Positions 8,225 through 18,100 of a stretch of DNA of 64,000 nucleotides are shown piece after piece. Numbering within the stretch: the stretch's first letter is position 1; every line of letters starts with the position of its first letter. This DNA is from Lysobacteraceae bacterium (GTDB lineage: Bacteria; Pseudomonadota; Gammaproteobacteria; Xanthomonadales; Rhodanobacteraceae). The notes beneath the pieces were generated by a model. That model had not been told where the DNA came from and ran no database searches. It saw only the letters and a program-made list of their open reading frames with translations. Made by a program: the position numbers and the translations under genes. The DNA lies in the NCBI GenBank assembly GCA_004143945.1, contig SEHB01000008.1:160714-224713 (forward strand), in the 5' to 3' direction.

Positions 8225-10245
8225 GCGGGAGAGCCGGGATTGGGGATCGGGGATGCGCGACTCGGCACGCCGGGATCGGTGCGGGTCGCGGTGTCTTCCC
8301 CGATGCCCGTTCCCGGTTCCCGCATTCCGGCCTTCACGCGAAACCTGCGATCGGCCGCGGTGATGAAGCCGCCGAGCATCATGAACAGCGCGCCGAGCCA
8401 GATCCAGCGCACCAGCGGTTTCACGTAGATGCGCACGGCCCAGGCGCCGTCACTGCCGACCGGTTCACCGAGTGCGACGTAGACGTCGCGGAACAGGCCC
8501 GGCGCGATCGCGGCTTCGGTCTGCGGCTGGCGCGTGCGCGTGTAGACGCGCTTCTGCGGATGCAGCGTCGCAACTTCGGTGCCGGCACGAGAGACCACGA
8601 TCGTGCCCTGGTCCGCGCTGAAGTTCGGGCCTTCGGCATGTTCGACGCCGTCGAACCGGAACTCGTACTCGCCGACCGCGACCGATTGCCCCGACGCGAA
8701 GCGCAGGTCCTTTTCGACGCTCGTCGATTCGACCACGAGCACGCCCGCGACGAACAGCGCGACGCCGAAGTGCGCGAGGATCATGCCGAGCATTTCGGGC
8801 GTGTAGCGCCGGCCGGCCGGCGCCTTGCGCCAGCGCGAAAACGCGTAGAGCAGGATGCCGAGCCCGATCCAGAGCGATGCGGCGACGCCCACGATCGCCT
8901 TCAACGGCAAACCGCGCGCGAACACCGCGGCCGGCACGGCGGCGGCGAGCGCGAGCAGCAACGCCGGACGCAGCGCGCGCAAGGTGGCGCCGAGGTCACC
9001 ACGGCGCCACCGGAGGAACGGTCCGAACGGCATCAGCAGCACGACCGGGATCATCAGCAGCGTGAACATGAAACCGAAGTAGGGCGGTCCGACCGAGATG
9101 CGGCCGAGGTCGAGCGCTTCGCCGAGCAGCGGATACAGCGTGCCGAGCAGCACCATCGCCGCCGCGCACGCGAACATCAGGTTGTTCACGAGCAGCGCGG
9201 TCTCGCGCGACGCGCCCGCGAACGGCTCGCCACCGGCGACCTTGGGTGCGCGCAGTGCATACAGCAGCAGCGTGCCGCCGATCACGATCGCGAGGAACAC
9301 GAGGATGAAGGTGCCGCGCTCGGGATCGGCCGCGAAAGAATGCACGCTGGTCAGGATGCCCGAACGCACGAGGAACGCGCCGAGCAGCGACAGCGAGAAC
9401 GCGAAGATCGCGAGCAGCAGCGTCCACGCCTTGAACGATCCGCGCTTCTCGGTGACCGCCTGCGAATGGATCAGCGCGGTGCCGATCAGCCATGGCATGA
9501 ACGAGGCGTTCTCGACCGGGTCCCAGAACCACCAGCCCCCCCAGCCGAGCTCGTAGTACGCCCACCACGAGCCGAGCGCGATGCCGAGCGTGAGGAAGCC
9601 CCAGGCGACGTTCGTCCACGGCCGCGACCAGCGCACCCAGCGCTGGTCGAGCGAACCGCCGAGCAGCGCCGCGATCGCGAACGAAAACGCGACCGAAAAA
9701 CCGACATAGCCGAAATAGAGCATCGGCGGATGCACGATCAGTCCAAAATCCTGCAGCAGCGGATTGAGGTCGTGGCCGTCCGCCGGCATCGGCAGCTCGC
9801 GCGCGAACGGATTGGACGTGATCACGCAGAACAGCAGGAAGCCTGCCGAGAGGAAGCCGAGCACGCCGAGCACGCGCGCCATGAAGTCGTCGGGCAGGTT
9901 GCGGCTCAGCGCCGCGACCGCGAGCGTCCAGATGTTCAGCACGAGGATCCACAAGAGCAGCGAGCCCTCGTGCGCACCCCACACCGCCGAATAGCGGTAG
10001 TACCAGGGCAGCAGCGAGTTGGAGTGTTGCGCGACGTAGGCGACCGAGAAATCCTGGCTCACGAAGGCCCAGGTCAGCAGCGCGAACGCGAGCGCGACGA
10101 ACACCGCCTGCCCGGCGACCGCGGGCCGCGCGACCGCCATCAACGCGCGGTTGCCGGTCTGCGCGCCGACCAGCGGCAGCACGCACTGCACCAGCGACAA
10201 GAGCAGGGCGAGGATCAGGGCGAATTGGCCGAGTTCGGGCAGCAT
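8221..10245 (-). CDS. ccmF: Haem lyase subunit CcmF
   Basis: 674 residues, start MLPELGQFALILALLLSL. Polytopic inner-membrane protein that ligates haem to apocytochrome c in System I. The WWD haem-handling domain is present (ELGWGGWWFWDPVENASFMPWL), with flanking conserved histidines (AQHSNSLLPWYYR; GTALIHSQAV). Many transmembrane helices and a soluble periplasmic loop (KDLRFASGQSVAVGEYEFRF) fit family length. The last ~35 codons (after RRFRVKAG) are low-complexity and fall inside an inverted GGGATTGGGGATCGGGGAT-type repeat, so the C-terminus has probably been rewritten by a repeat. First gene of ccmFGHI; upstream lie only REP repeats. Confidence 0.96.
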   Translation of the reverse strand: MLPELGQFALILALLLSLVQCVLPLVGAQTGNRALMAVARPAVAGQAVFVALAFALLTWAFVSQDFSVAYVAQHSNSLLPWYYRYSAVWGAHEGSLLLWILVLNIWTLAVAALSRNLPDDFMARVLGVLGFLSAGFLLFCVITSNPFARELPMPADGHDLNPLLQDFGLIVHPPMLYFGYVGFSVAFSFAIAALLGGSLDQRWVRWSRPWTNVAWGFLTLGIALGSWWAYYELGWGGWWFWDPVENASFMPWLIGTALIHSQAVTEKRGSFKAWTLLLAIFAFSLSLLGAFLVRSGILTSVHSFAADPERGTFILVFLAIVIGGTLLLYALRAPKVAGGEPFAGASRETALLVNNLMFACAAAMVLLGTLYPLLGEALDLGRISVGPPYFGFMFTLLMIPVVLLMPFGPFLRWRRGDLGATLRALRPALLLALAAAVPAAVFARGLPLKAIVGVAASLWIGLGILLYAFSRWRKAPAGRRYTPEMLGMILAHFGVALFVAGVLVVESTSVEKDLRFASGQSVAVGEYEFRFDGVEHAEGPNFSADQGTIVVSRAGTEVATLHPQKRVYTRTRQPQTEAAIAPGLFRDVYVALGEPVGSDGAWAVRIYVKPLVRWIWLGALFMMLGGFITAADRRFRVKAGMREPGTGIGEDTATRTDPGVPSRASPIPNPGSPA
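8233..8331. repeat. Family D palindrome (GGGATTGGGGATCGGGGAT) at the 3' end of ccmF
   Basis: The arms GGGATTGGGGATCGGGGAT (from 8235) and CCCCGATGCCCGTTCCCGGT (from 8299) are imperfect inverted repeats. They lie inside the coding sequence of the ccmF C-terminus. A half copy lies in the end of ccmA (23251-23285) and a paired copy lies at 54126-54245. Confidence 0.6.
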
Positions 10246-10390
10246 GGCGTGCGCGTCTGGCGGAAAACGCCGAGTTTACGCGGTTTCGCCGGGCGACTGG
10301 CCCGGACGAGTTGCCGCAACGCTCGCGCCAGCCTGCCATGCGGCCGATGCGCTGGGTGGGAGACGCTTCAACGTGGAGTCGTTCGTGCGA

Positions 10391-10500
10391 AAGGCTCGGG
10401 ACTGAAGTCCCTCCCACAAGGCCTTCGCAGTCATCTTGTGGGAGGGGCTTCAGCCCCGAGCTTTTTGCGCCGAGGGCTCGGAACCGAAGGCCCCACAAGG
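10391..10500. repeat. REP family A inverted pair
   Basis: The halves GGCTCGGGACTGAAGTCCCT and TTGTGGGAGGGGCTTCAGCC lie in opposite orientation, followed by a degraded third half (GGCTCGGAACCGAAGGCCCC). They fill the gap between the cytochrome gene and ccmF. Confidence 0.85.
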
Positions 10501-10529
10501 CCTGCGCCTTGCGCATGACCCTGCGACCA

Positions 10530-11216
10530 TCACCGCGCCATCGCCTGCAACCAGTCCGCGAGCGCCTGCGCGTCTTCGTCGCTGATGTGCTCGGCGACGC
10601 CGTGCATGATGCGATCGTTGCTGGTGACCAGGTTCTTGCCGTCGCGGAAATCCTTGAGGCGTTGCGCGAGGTAGGCCGCGTGCTGGCCGCGCAGCGGCGG
10701 ATACAGACGGTAGCGCGGCTCGGAGGTCGCGAGCGGATGCCCGCCCGCATCCGCGCCGTGGCAGCCCGAGCAGGGCGGTATGCCCGCGGCCACGTCGCCC
10801 TCGCGGAAGATTCGTGCGATGCGTTCGTCGGCGACCGCGTCAACCGCCGCCGGCGCCACCGGCTTCTGCGCCGCATACCACGTCGCGTAGTCGCGCAGGT
10901 CCTGGTCGCCGAGGGTCATCACCAGCGCGGTCATCGGTGATTCCGGGTCCGCTTCGCGCTGGAACTCGACGAGTTGCCAGTACAGGTACTCGACCGGCAT
11001 CCCTCCGATGCTCGGGAAGATCGGCACCGGCGACACACCGTCGCGGCCATGGCAGGCGCTGCAGGCTTCGAGGCGGTCGCGCACCGCGTCCGCATTGCCG
11101 TGCACCGGTCCGGTGTCGCGCAGGTCGAGGAAACCGGGCGGCAGGGCGAACGCGACCGCGGGCATGGCCAGCAGCAGGGCTGCGATCCGGGCAAGGCAGG
11201 GGCTGCGCAGGTTCAT
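10530..11216 (-). CDS. Periplasmic diheme cytochrome c (c4-like)
   Basis: 228 residues from ATG 11216 (SD GAGGA), with a signal peptide (IAALLLAMPAVAFA). Two class I haem sites, CSACH near residue 55 and CSGCH near residue 148, each head a cytochrome domain. Each domain has a likely distal methionine (PVEYLYWQLVEF...SPMTALV; NDRIMHGVAEHISD), the layout of cytochrome c4 and related soluble electron shuttles. It starts 10 bp after the stop of the MtrB-like barrel gene and follows the ten-heme cytochrome gene, so it is likely a periplasmic electron partner of that conduit. A c4 role with a terminal oxidase is the alternative. Confidence 0.88.
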   Translation of the reverse strand: MNLRSPCLARIAALLLAMPAVAFALPPGFLDLRDTGPVHGNADAVRDRLEACSACHGRDGVSPVPIFPSIGGMPVEYLYWQLVEFQREADPESPMTALVMTLGDQDLRDYATWYAAQKPVAPAAVDAVADERIARIFREGDVAAGIPPCSGCHGADAGGHPLATSEPRYRLYPPLRGQHAAYLAQRLKDFRDGKNLVTSNDRIMHGVAEHISDEDAQALADWLQAMAR

Positions 11217-11226
11217 CGCGACGTCC

Positions 11227-13782
11227 TCACAACGTGACCCGCAGCAGCAGGCCGACCATGTTCGCGTCGTAGCTCTCGGGGCCGCCGTCGGCATAGACGC
11301 GATGGTCGATCACGCGCACGCGATCGAAGCCGTCGTAGTGCCAGTCGCGGATGCTCGCGCGTTCGTAGTAGTCGAACAACCGCAGCGATGCGCGCTCGTG
11401 CAGCGGGAACGTGATCCCGATGTCGAACGAGTTGACGCGCCAGCTCATCGGCGGGAAACGGTCGATGCCGAGCGCGCCATCGGAGAAGTACGCGAGCGCG
11501 ACCGGCGAGGCGAAGCGGTAGCTCGTGATCCCGCGCGAATACAGGCTGTTCCAGCCCGCGTCGAAGCGTACCCTGCCGAACGCGTGCCGGAACGTCGCGC
11601 CGGCGTTGTGGTTGCGCTGTTCGTCGTCGACCCACCAGCGCCCCTCGAGCGGATAGGTCGCGCCGCCGAGCGTCGGATCGTCGCCGTTCTCGAGGTCGTT
11701 GATGTTCGCGATGCCGAGGCTCGAGCGGTCGTACCCGTAGTAGACGCTCGTGCTCGTGCGCGGCGACGGCTGCCATTCCCACTGCAGCGTGAAGCCGAGC
11801 GTGTCGTAGCCCCGGCGCCCGAGCACCGCGTCGTAGTCGTTCCATTCGCCGCGCAGCGAGGCGCTCAGCGTCATGTCGGCGCGCGGCGCGAGCGTCGCCA
11901 TCAGGTCGAGCTTGTTCTGGTCGCGGCTGGACACGTCGTACTTGCGCAGCGCATCGACCGTGTGCGCGAGCACGCCGCCCGGCAGCGCGATGAACCCCGG
12001 CAGCGACATCGAGAACGTGTGCTCGTACGGATCGTGGTTGTAGCGGTCGCCGTCCTGGGTCAGGTACGTGTAGTTCGCGCGGAACGTGAGCCAGTCGAGC
12101 GCACGGTTGACCCAGGTCAGCTTGAGGCTGTGCGCGTCGACTTCGCGGCGTTCGCGGTGGGTCGGTTCGAAGCGGTTGAACGTGTAGGTCGCGCCGAGCG
12201 TGTCGTGCGTGCCGAGTTTCCAGTCGGCGGCGAACGTCGCCTCGGTGGTCTCGAGGTCGAGTGCGAGGCTGCGCACGCGCGTGACGTTGGACGCATTGCC
12301 GAACGGATCCCAGAACCCGATCTCGCCGGGCACCACGCTGCCCTGCGCGCCGTTCTCGCTGACGTAGCCGTACTGGCCGGTGCGTGGATTGAACGCGAGG
12401 TAGGTGTCGCGGTAGTCCTCGCGGTTCCAGCGCACGCCACCGCGCACGGTGAGATCGCCCGACGGCTGCAGCACGATGCGCCCGTCGAACAGCGTGGTGT
12501 CGATCTGCATGTCGGCCGAGCGGCGCGAGAGCGCGTCGGGCGTGTTCCAGTCGGCGCAGTCGAACAGGAACGGGTTCTGCGGGCCGAGCGCGAGGCTGCC
12601 CTCGAGGCCGATGCCGAACACGCCCTGGCACTCGATCGGCGCGATCAGGTCGTCGTCCTGGCGCATGCGTCCACCCGACGCGGTCAGCGAGAGTTCGCCG
12701 TTGAGCGGCAGCTTGCGCGTGAAGGTCGCCTTGAGGTTGTGGTAGTCGTTGTCGGGTTCGGTCGCGAACTGGCCGATCGTAAGCGGCGCCGAGACCGCAC
12801 CCGGCACGACCGGGTAGAGCGCGTACGGCGTCTCGTAGGTGAAGCGCGTGTAGGCATCGCGGTAGAACGAGCCGACGTAACCGAAATCCATGCGCCAGAC
12901 CGGGCCGGCGAAGCGCAGGCCGCCGTTGAGGTTCACGGTCGAGTCGTCGATCGGCCGCAGCGTCTCGAAGATGCCGCCATTGTCCGGGAACGGGAAGTTG
13001 AAGAAGAACGTGCCGCCGAACGCGCGCGCGCCCTTGCGGTCCTCGTTGGTCGCGTTCGCGTAGAGCGTCCAGCGCGGCGTCAGGTACATGCTGAAGCCGA
13101 TGCCCTGCTTCTCGCGCGTGACCGACAGCGTGCGCGTCGGCGCCGCCGCGTGCGCGGCCGCGACTTCGGCCCGCGTGCTGCCGGCCGGCACCAGCGGCGC
13201 GACCAGCGTGAGTTCGTTGCCGCCGACGCCGTTCCAGATCGACTTCGCGTCGTCGCTGAGCACGTTCGGCACGTCGCGCAGGAATGCCTGCACCTTGAAG
13301 CTGCCGGCGCGACCGAACACGGCCTGGTAGTACTCGTCGTCGTCGCTGATGCGGCTCGCGCGGACGTTCGCATAGCTGCCGTCGTCGGGTCGCTCGAGCG
13401 TGTAGTCGAGCAGGCCGAGGATCAGCCCGCTGTCCCAGTCGACGTAGCGGTTCCATTGCGCGTCGTGGTCATCGCCGCTGGTCGCGATCGCGCCGACCTC
13501 GAGCACGCCGTGGCCGATCCAGTCGCCGCGTTCGCGCGGCGGCGCAGGTTCCAGCGGGCACTGGTAGAGGTTGCCTGTCGGCGCGCGGCGCTGGCCCGGC
13601 GCGAGCCAGCTGGTGCCGCGTTCGTCGGGCGCGCTGATCGACACGCCGGCATCGGGATGCAGGCGATTCGCGCGCCAGGTATCCACGCCGACGCCGCTGT
13701 CGGCTTGGACCGGCATCGCGGCCGCGACCGCGGTCGCGAGCGGAAGCAGGCGGAGCGTACGGTGCAGGCGGCGGTCGCGCAT
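11227..13782 (-). CDS. MtrB/PioB-family decaheme-associated outer-membrane beta-barrel protein
   Basis: 851 residues from ATG 13782 (SD GGAGGA), with a signal peptide ending AAAMPVQA. The body is a series of alternating amphipathic strands separated by long polar loops (YNHDPYEHTFSMSLPGF, TSVYYGYDRSSLGI), and the last residues GLLLRVTL form a terminal barrel strand. The N-terminal plug region and YVDWDSGLILGLLDYTLERPDD-type segments fit the MtrB/PioB/MtoB family, which sheaths a periplasmic multiheme cytochrome across the outer membrane. It starts 16 bp after the stop of the ten-heme cytochrome gene, the standard MtrA-MtrB pairing. The Shewanella N-terminal CXXC motif is not apparent. Direction of electron flow (iron oxidation or external reduction) cannot be read from sequence. 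Confidence 0.88.
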   Translation of the reverse strand: MRDRRLHRTLRLLPLATAVAAAMPVQADSGVGVDTWRANRLHPDAGVSISAPDERGTSWLAPGQRRAPTGNLYQCPLEPAPPRERGDWIGHGVLEVGAIATSGDDHDAQWNRYVDWDSGLILGLLDYTLERPDDGSYANVRASRISDDDEYYQAVFGRAGSFKVQAFLRDVPNVLSDDAKSIWNGVGGNELTLVAPLVPAGSTRAEVAAAHAAAPTRTLSVTREKQGIGFSMYLTPRWTLYANATNEDRKGARAFGGTFFFNFPFPDNGGIFETLRPIDDSTVNLNGGLRFAGPVWRMDFGYVGSFYRDAYTRFTYETPYALYPVVPGAVSAPLTIGQFATEPDNDYHNLKATFTRKLPLNGELSLTASGGRMRQDDDLIAPIECQGVFGIGLEGSLALGPQNPFLFDCADWNTPDALSRRSADMQIDTTLFDGRIVLQPSGDLTVRGGVRWNREDYRDTYLAFNPRTGQYGYVSENGAQGSVVPGEIGFWDPFGNASNVTRVRSLALDLETTEATFAADWKLGTHDTLGATYTFNRFEPTHRERREVDAHSLKLTWVNRALDWLTFRANYTYLTQDGDRYNHDPYEHTFSMSLPGFIALPGGVLAHTVDALRKYDVSSRDQNKLDLMATLAPRADMTLSASLRGEWNDYDAVLGRRGYDTLGFTLQWEWQPSPRTSTSVYYGYDRSSLGIANINDLENGDDPTLGGATYPLEGRWWVDDEQRNHNAGATFRHAFGRVRFDAGWNSLYSRGITSYRFASPVALAYFSDGALGIDRFPPMSWRVNSFDIGITFPLHERASLRLFDYYERASIRDWHYDGFDRVRVIDHRVYADGGPESYDANMVGLLLRVTL

Positions 13783-13798
13783 GGTCGTCCTCCCCGGG

Positions 13799-14860
13799 TC
13801 ATTCGTGGAAGCGCGGTCCCGACGGCGCATTCGAGCCGTGGATGTTCGCGTGGCAGGTGATGCACGCGCGCCCCATCAGGCGCTCGTCCGGATGCGGGCC
13901 GGTCGCGAGCGAGGCCGGCGTCTGCAGGTCGTTCGGATGGCGCTGGTGCGAGTGGCACTGCTGGCACAGGAACGGGATCGGCGCGACCAGCAGCGCATGC
14001 TGGTTCGAGCCATGCGGCGTGTGGCAGTTCAGGCAGTTCGTGCGCACGGGTGCGTGCTCGAACAGGAACGGCCCGCGTTTCTCGGCGTGGCACTGGTAGC
14101 AGGTCTCGTTGACGGTGTTGGTCTTCAACAGCGGCGCCGTCAACGAACCGTGCGGGTTGTGGCAGTCGACGCAGCTCATCTGGCCTTCGGGCAACGGCAT
14201 GTGCGAACGGCGGTCGAACTGCATGCGCACGTCGCGATGGCACTGCGCGCAGGTGTCGTTGATCGAGCCGCGCGCGAGCGAGCCTTCGGCCGAGAACTTC
14301 GCCATCGGGTTGTGGCAGTCGCTGCACGACAGGTCGTTGCGCTGGTGCACCGAACCGCGCCAGTGGTCGCGCGGGCCGCCTTCGTGGCAGGTGAGGCAGG
14401 TGCGCGCCTGCACCTCGATCGGCGTCTGCGAGCCCTTGGTGTAGCCGATGATCAGGCCCTTGGTGGTCGGCTCCCGTGCGTGCGCCGAACCCGCGCCGTG
14501 GCAGGTTTCGCAGACCGGGATCGAGGCATCGGCCTTGTTCGCGGCATGCAGCCCGAGCGCGTGGAAGGTGTGGGTGAAATGCTCGGCCTCGAGCTGATGG
14601 CAGCCGATGCACATGCGTTCGCCGACCGGCGTCGCGCCGGGCGCGGCCGGGTTGTCGCCGACGCGCGCGAGCGCGAATCCGGGTGCGGCGATGAGGTCGC
14701 GCCGAGTCGCGGCGACGGTGTCGCCCGAGAGGTCGCTGGAAGGCAGCGAACGAGACAGATCGGCGCGGTCCTGCTGCGCGATCGCGAGCGGCGCGAACAC
14801 GGCCAGCAGCCATGCGAGTGCGGCCATGCGCCGCGTGCGTGCTTCCCGGGCCTGCGCCAT
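13799..14860 (-). CDS. DmsE/MtrA-family ten-heme c-type cytochrome
   Basis: 353 residues from ATG 14860 (SD GGGGAGA), with a signal peptide ending APLAIAQQ. Ten CXXCH motifs are visible in order: CIGCH, CETCH, CLTCH, CSDCH, CAQCH, CVDCH, CYQCH, CLNCH, CQQCH, CITCH. Count and length match the DmsE/MtrA/PioA/MtoA family, the periplasmic half of porin-cytochrome conduits. It is the first gene of an apparent operon with the MtrB-like barrel and a diheme cytochrome. No outer-surface MtrC/OmcA-like cytochrome lies nearby, so the conduit resembles the two-component MtoAB/PioAB layout. Its ten haems depend on the ccm genes that flank this cluster on both sides. Confidence 0.95.
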   Translation of the reverse strand: MAQAREARTRRMAALAWLLAVFAPLAIAQQDRADLSRSLPSSDLSGDTVAATRRDLIAAPGFALARVGDNPAAPGATPVGERMCIGCHQLEAEHFTHTFHALGLHAANKADASIPVCETCHGAGSAHAREPTTKGLIIGYTKGSQTPIEVQARTCLTCHEGGPRDHWRGSVHQRNDLSCSDCHNPMAKFSAEGSLARGSINDTCAQCHRDVRMQFDRRSHMPLPEGQMSCVDCHNPHGSLTAPLLKTNTVNETCYQCHAEKRGPFLFEHAPVRTNCLNCHTPHGSNQHALLVAPIPFLCQQCHSHQRHPNDLQTPASLATGPHPDERLMGRACITCHANIHGSNAPSGPRFHE

Positions 14861-15055
14861 GCGATCTCCCCGACACTCGTGGCTCCGGAGGTCCGCATGC
14901 GGGCCGTCCGGTCGATCGGCTGCAATGTGTCGCCGCCAGTCTCCACCCGCGGCGCGCGCATGTACAGCCCACGCGCGCAACCGGGCTTGCTCGTGTGTAC
15001 CGCGCGAGGCACGGCAGGTTGCGCGTGGTCACCGGATACTTGATCCGGCTTCGCA

Positions 15056-15092
15056 TCCCGCAGGCTGGACGGCCGCAGGCCGGGCGGCGCAA
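15056..15092. repeat. Family B repeat, half copy
   Basis: CCGCAGGCTGGACGGCCGCAGG matches one arm of the family B palindrome at 5422-5900. It is the only recognisable element in the ~290 bp between the ten-heme cytochrome start and the RND pump stop. Confidence 0.6.
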
Positions 15093-15151
15093 CCAGCAGT
15101 GCATCGTCGAAATGGCCGGCTGCATTGCGCCGGCACTGCGGGACAGCGACG

Positions 15152-18100
15152 TCAGGCGTGCCCGCCGACATCCGGCGTCGCGATTTCGAGCTTCTCGAGC
15201 TCCTGCGCGACCGCGTCGGGCGAGCGCGTGTAGGGCGCGAGCAGGTGGTAGAACGCAGGCACGACGAACAGCGAGAGCAGGGTCGAGAACGACACGCCGA
15301 ACACGACGACGATGCCGATCGTCGCGCGGCTCGCGGAACCGGGTCCGCCCGCGACGACGAGCGGGATCGCGCCGACCACGGTCGCGATCGAGGTCATGAG
15401 GATAGGGCGAAGGCGCACGCCGGCCGATTCGATGATCGCCTCGCGCACGCTGCGTCCATGGTCGCGCAGCTGGTTCGCGAACTCGACGATGAGGATGCCA
15501 TTCTTCGCCGCGAGGCCGACCAGCATCACGATGCCGATCTGGCTGAACAGGTTCAGCGTGCCGCCGGTGAGCGCGAGGCCGATCAGTGCGCCGAGCACGC
15601 CGAGCGGCACCGTGAGCATGATCACGAGCGGATGGATGAAGCTCTCGAACTGGGCCGCGAGCACGAGGTAGACCACGAGCAGCGCGAGCGCGAACGTCAG
15701 CAGCACCGCGCCCCCGGCCTTGAGGTATTCGCGCGAGAGTCCCTTCCAGTCGACCTGTGCCTGCTCGGGCAGGTCATCGGCGACGACCTGTTCGAGCCAG
15801 GTGATCGCCTCGCCTAGCTCGTAGCCGGGCACGAGTCCCGCGCTGATCGTGATCGCGCGTTGCCGGCCGAAGCGGTTGAGGCTGCCGGCTTCAGCGAGTT
15901 CGCTGATCGTGACGAGGTTCGACAGCGGCACCAGCCCGTCGCTGCCGCGCACCTGGATCGCGGCGAGGTCGGCGGGTTCGGCGCGGTTCTCGGCGCCGGC
16001 CTGCACCATCACGTCGTATTCCTGCCCATCCTGCACGAACGTGGTGACGCGGCGGCCGCCCATCATCGTCTCGAGCGCATGCCCGATGTCGGACACGCTG
16101 ACGCCGAGGTCGGACGCGCGCGCGCGGTCGATCTGCACGCGCATCTGCGGCTGCGTTTCGCGATAGTCCGACTCGACCGCGTAGAGGCCCGGGTTGCCTT
16201 CCATCTTCTGCATCAGGATGTCGCGCCAGCCCGCGATCTCCGCGTAGTCGACGCCGCCGAGCACGATCTGCAGCGGCTGCCCGCGCCCGCCGACGAGCGC
16301 GCGGCCCGCGCGCGGCATCGCGCGCACGCCGGCGAGTCCTTCGAACTCGCCGCGCAGGTGCTCGACGATGTCGTCGGTGGCTACGTCGCGCTTGTCCCAG
16401 CTTTCGAGGAACACGATCACGCGGCCGGTATGCATCGAGGTCACGCCCCAGCCACCCGGCACGCGCGTGTTGTAGCGCAGGATCGGTTTCCCTTCGCCCG
16501 CGTTGGCCGCAAAGATCGCCTCGACCTGCTTCATCTGCTCGACGGTGTAGTCGAAGCCCGCGCCTTCAGGTCCCTCGACCGATACCGAAAATACGCCGCG
16601 GTCTTCCGATGGCGCGAGTTCGGACGGCACCATGCGGAACAACAGCGCGCTCGCGACGAGCGAGGCGACCATCAGCGCGCCGAACAGCCACGGACGCGCG
16701 ACGTGGCGCTTCAGCAGGCGCGTGTAGCCGCGCGCGAGCGCATCGAGGCGCGCGCCGATCCAGCGGTGCAGGGCGTTGGATTTTTCCTCGCTGCGCGGGC
16801 GCACGAGGATCGAGGACATCATCGGCGTCAGCGTCAACGCGACGAACGCGGAGATCGCGACCGCGCCCGCGAGCGCGACCGAAAGCTCGCGGAACAGGCG
16901 CCCGGTGCTGCCTTCCATGAAGCCGATCGGCAGGAACACCGCGATCAGCACCGTGGTCGTCGCGATCACCGCGAACGCGACCTGGCGCGTGCCTCGGCGC
17001 GCTGCGACCAGCCGCGGCTCGCCGAGGTCGGCGCGGCGCTGGATGTTCTCGAGCACGACGATCGCGTCGTCGACGACGAGGCCGATCGACAGCACCAGCG
17101 CGAGCAGGGTCAGCAGGTTGATCGAATAGCCGAACAGGTACAGCGGCAGCAGCGCGGCGACCAGGCACACCGGCACCGTCAGCGAAGGGATCAGCGCGGC
17201 ACGCAAACTGCCGAGGAACAGCCAGATCACGAACACCACGAGCAGCACCGCCTCGGCCAGCGTCGCGTAGACGCGCTCGATCGAAGCTTCGATGAACAGC
17301 GTGTCGTCGTAGGCGACGAAGATGCGGGCGCCGCCCGGCAGCGAGGGCTGGATGAGTTCGGCTTCGGCGCGTGCCGCGCGCGCGACATCGAGCGCGTTCG
17401 CGGTCGAGGTCTTGATGATGCCGAGCCCGATGTTCGGCTGGCCGTTGCTGCGGTAGTACTCGCGGCGGTCGACCGACGCGAGTTCGACCTTCGCGATGTC
17501 GCGCAGGCGCACGACGTATTCGTTGGGCGATGCCTCGCCGCGCGCGAGGTCGCGCAACTGCGAGAGGTTGCCTCCCGATCCCCGGCGGATCGGAAGCTCG
17601 GCGAAATCCGCGGGCTCGCGGTAGTCGCGCGCGAGGCGCAGCGTGAACTCGCGCGTCTGCGACTCGAGCCGGCCAGCCGGCAGCTCGACGTTTTCCTGGC
17701 GCAGCGCGCTCTCGACGTCGTTGACGGTGATGCCGCGCGCGGCCATCGCGTCGCTGTCGAGCCAGATGCGCATCGCGTAGCGCTGCGCGCCACCGACGCG
17801 CACCTGCGCGACGCCGTCCATGCTCGACAGTCGGTCGACGATGTAGCGTTCGGCGTAGTCGGTCAGTTGCAGTGCGTCCATGTTGGTGCTGCTCATGTTG
17901 AGCCAGATCACCACGTCGGAATCGCTGTTGGCCTTCTCGACCTCGGGCGGGTCGGCCTCGTCGGGCATGCGGTCGGCGACGTCGCTGATGGCGTCGCGCA
18001 CGTCGTTGGCCGCGGCCTCGATGTCGCGCTCGAGCGAGAACTCGATGTTGACCGAGGAGCGGCCGTTGACGCTCGTCGATTCGATCGTCTCGATGCCCTC

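Noticed and set aside
8215..10518. Plus-strand open frame of ~767 codons opposite ccmF
   Set aside because: Translation is rich in Arg, Glu and Gln without domain signal; the opposite strand is an unambiguous ccmF.
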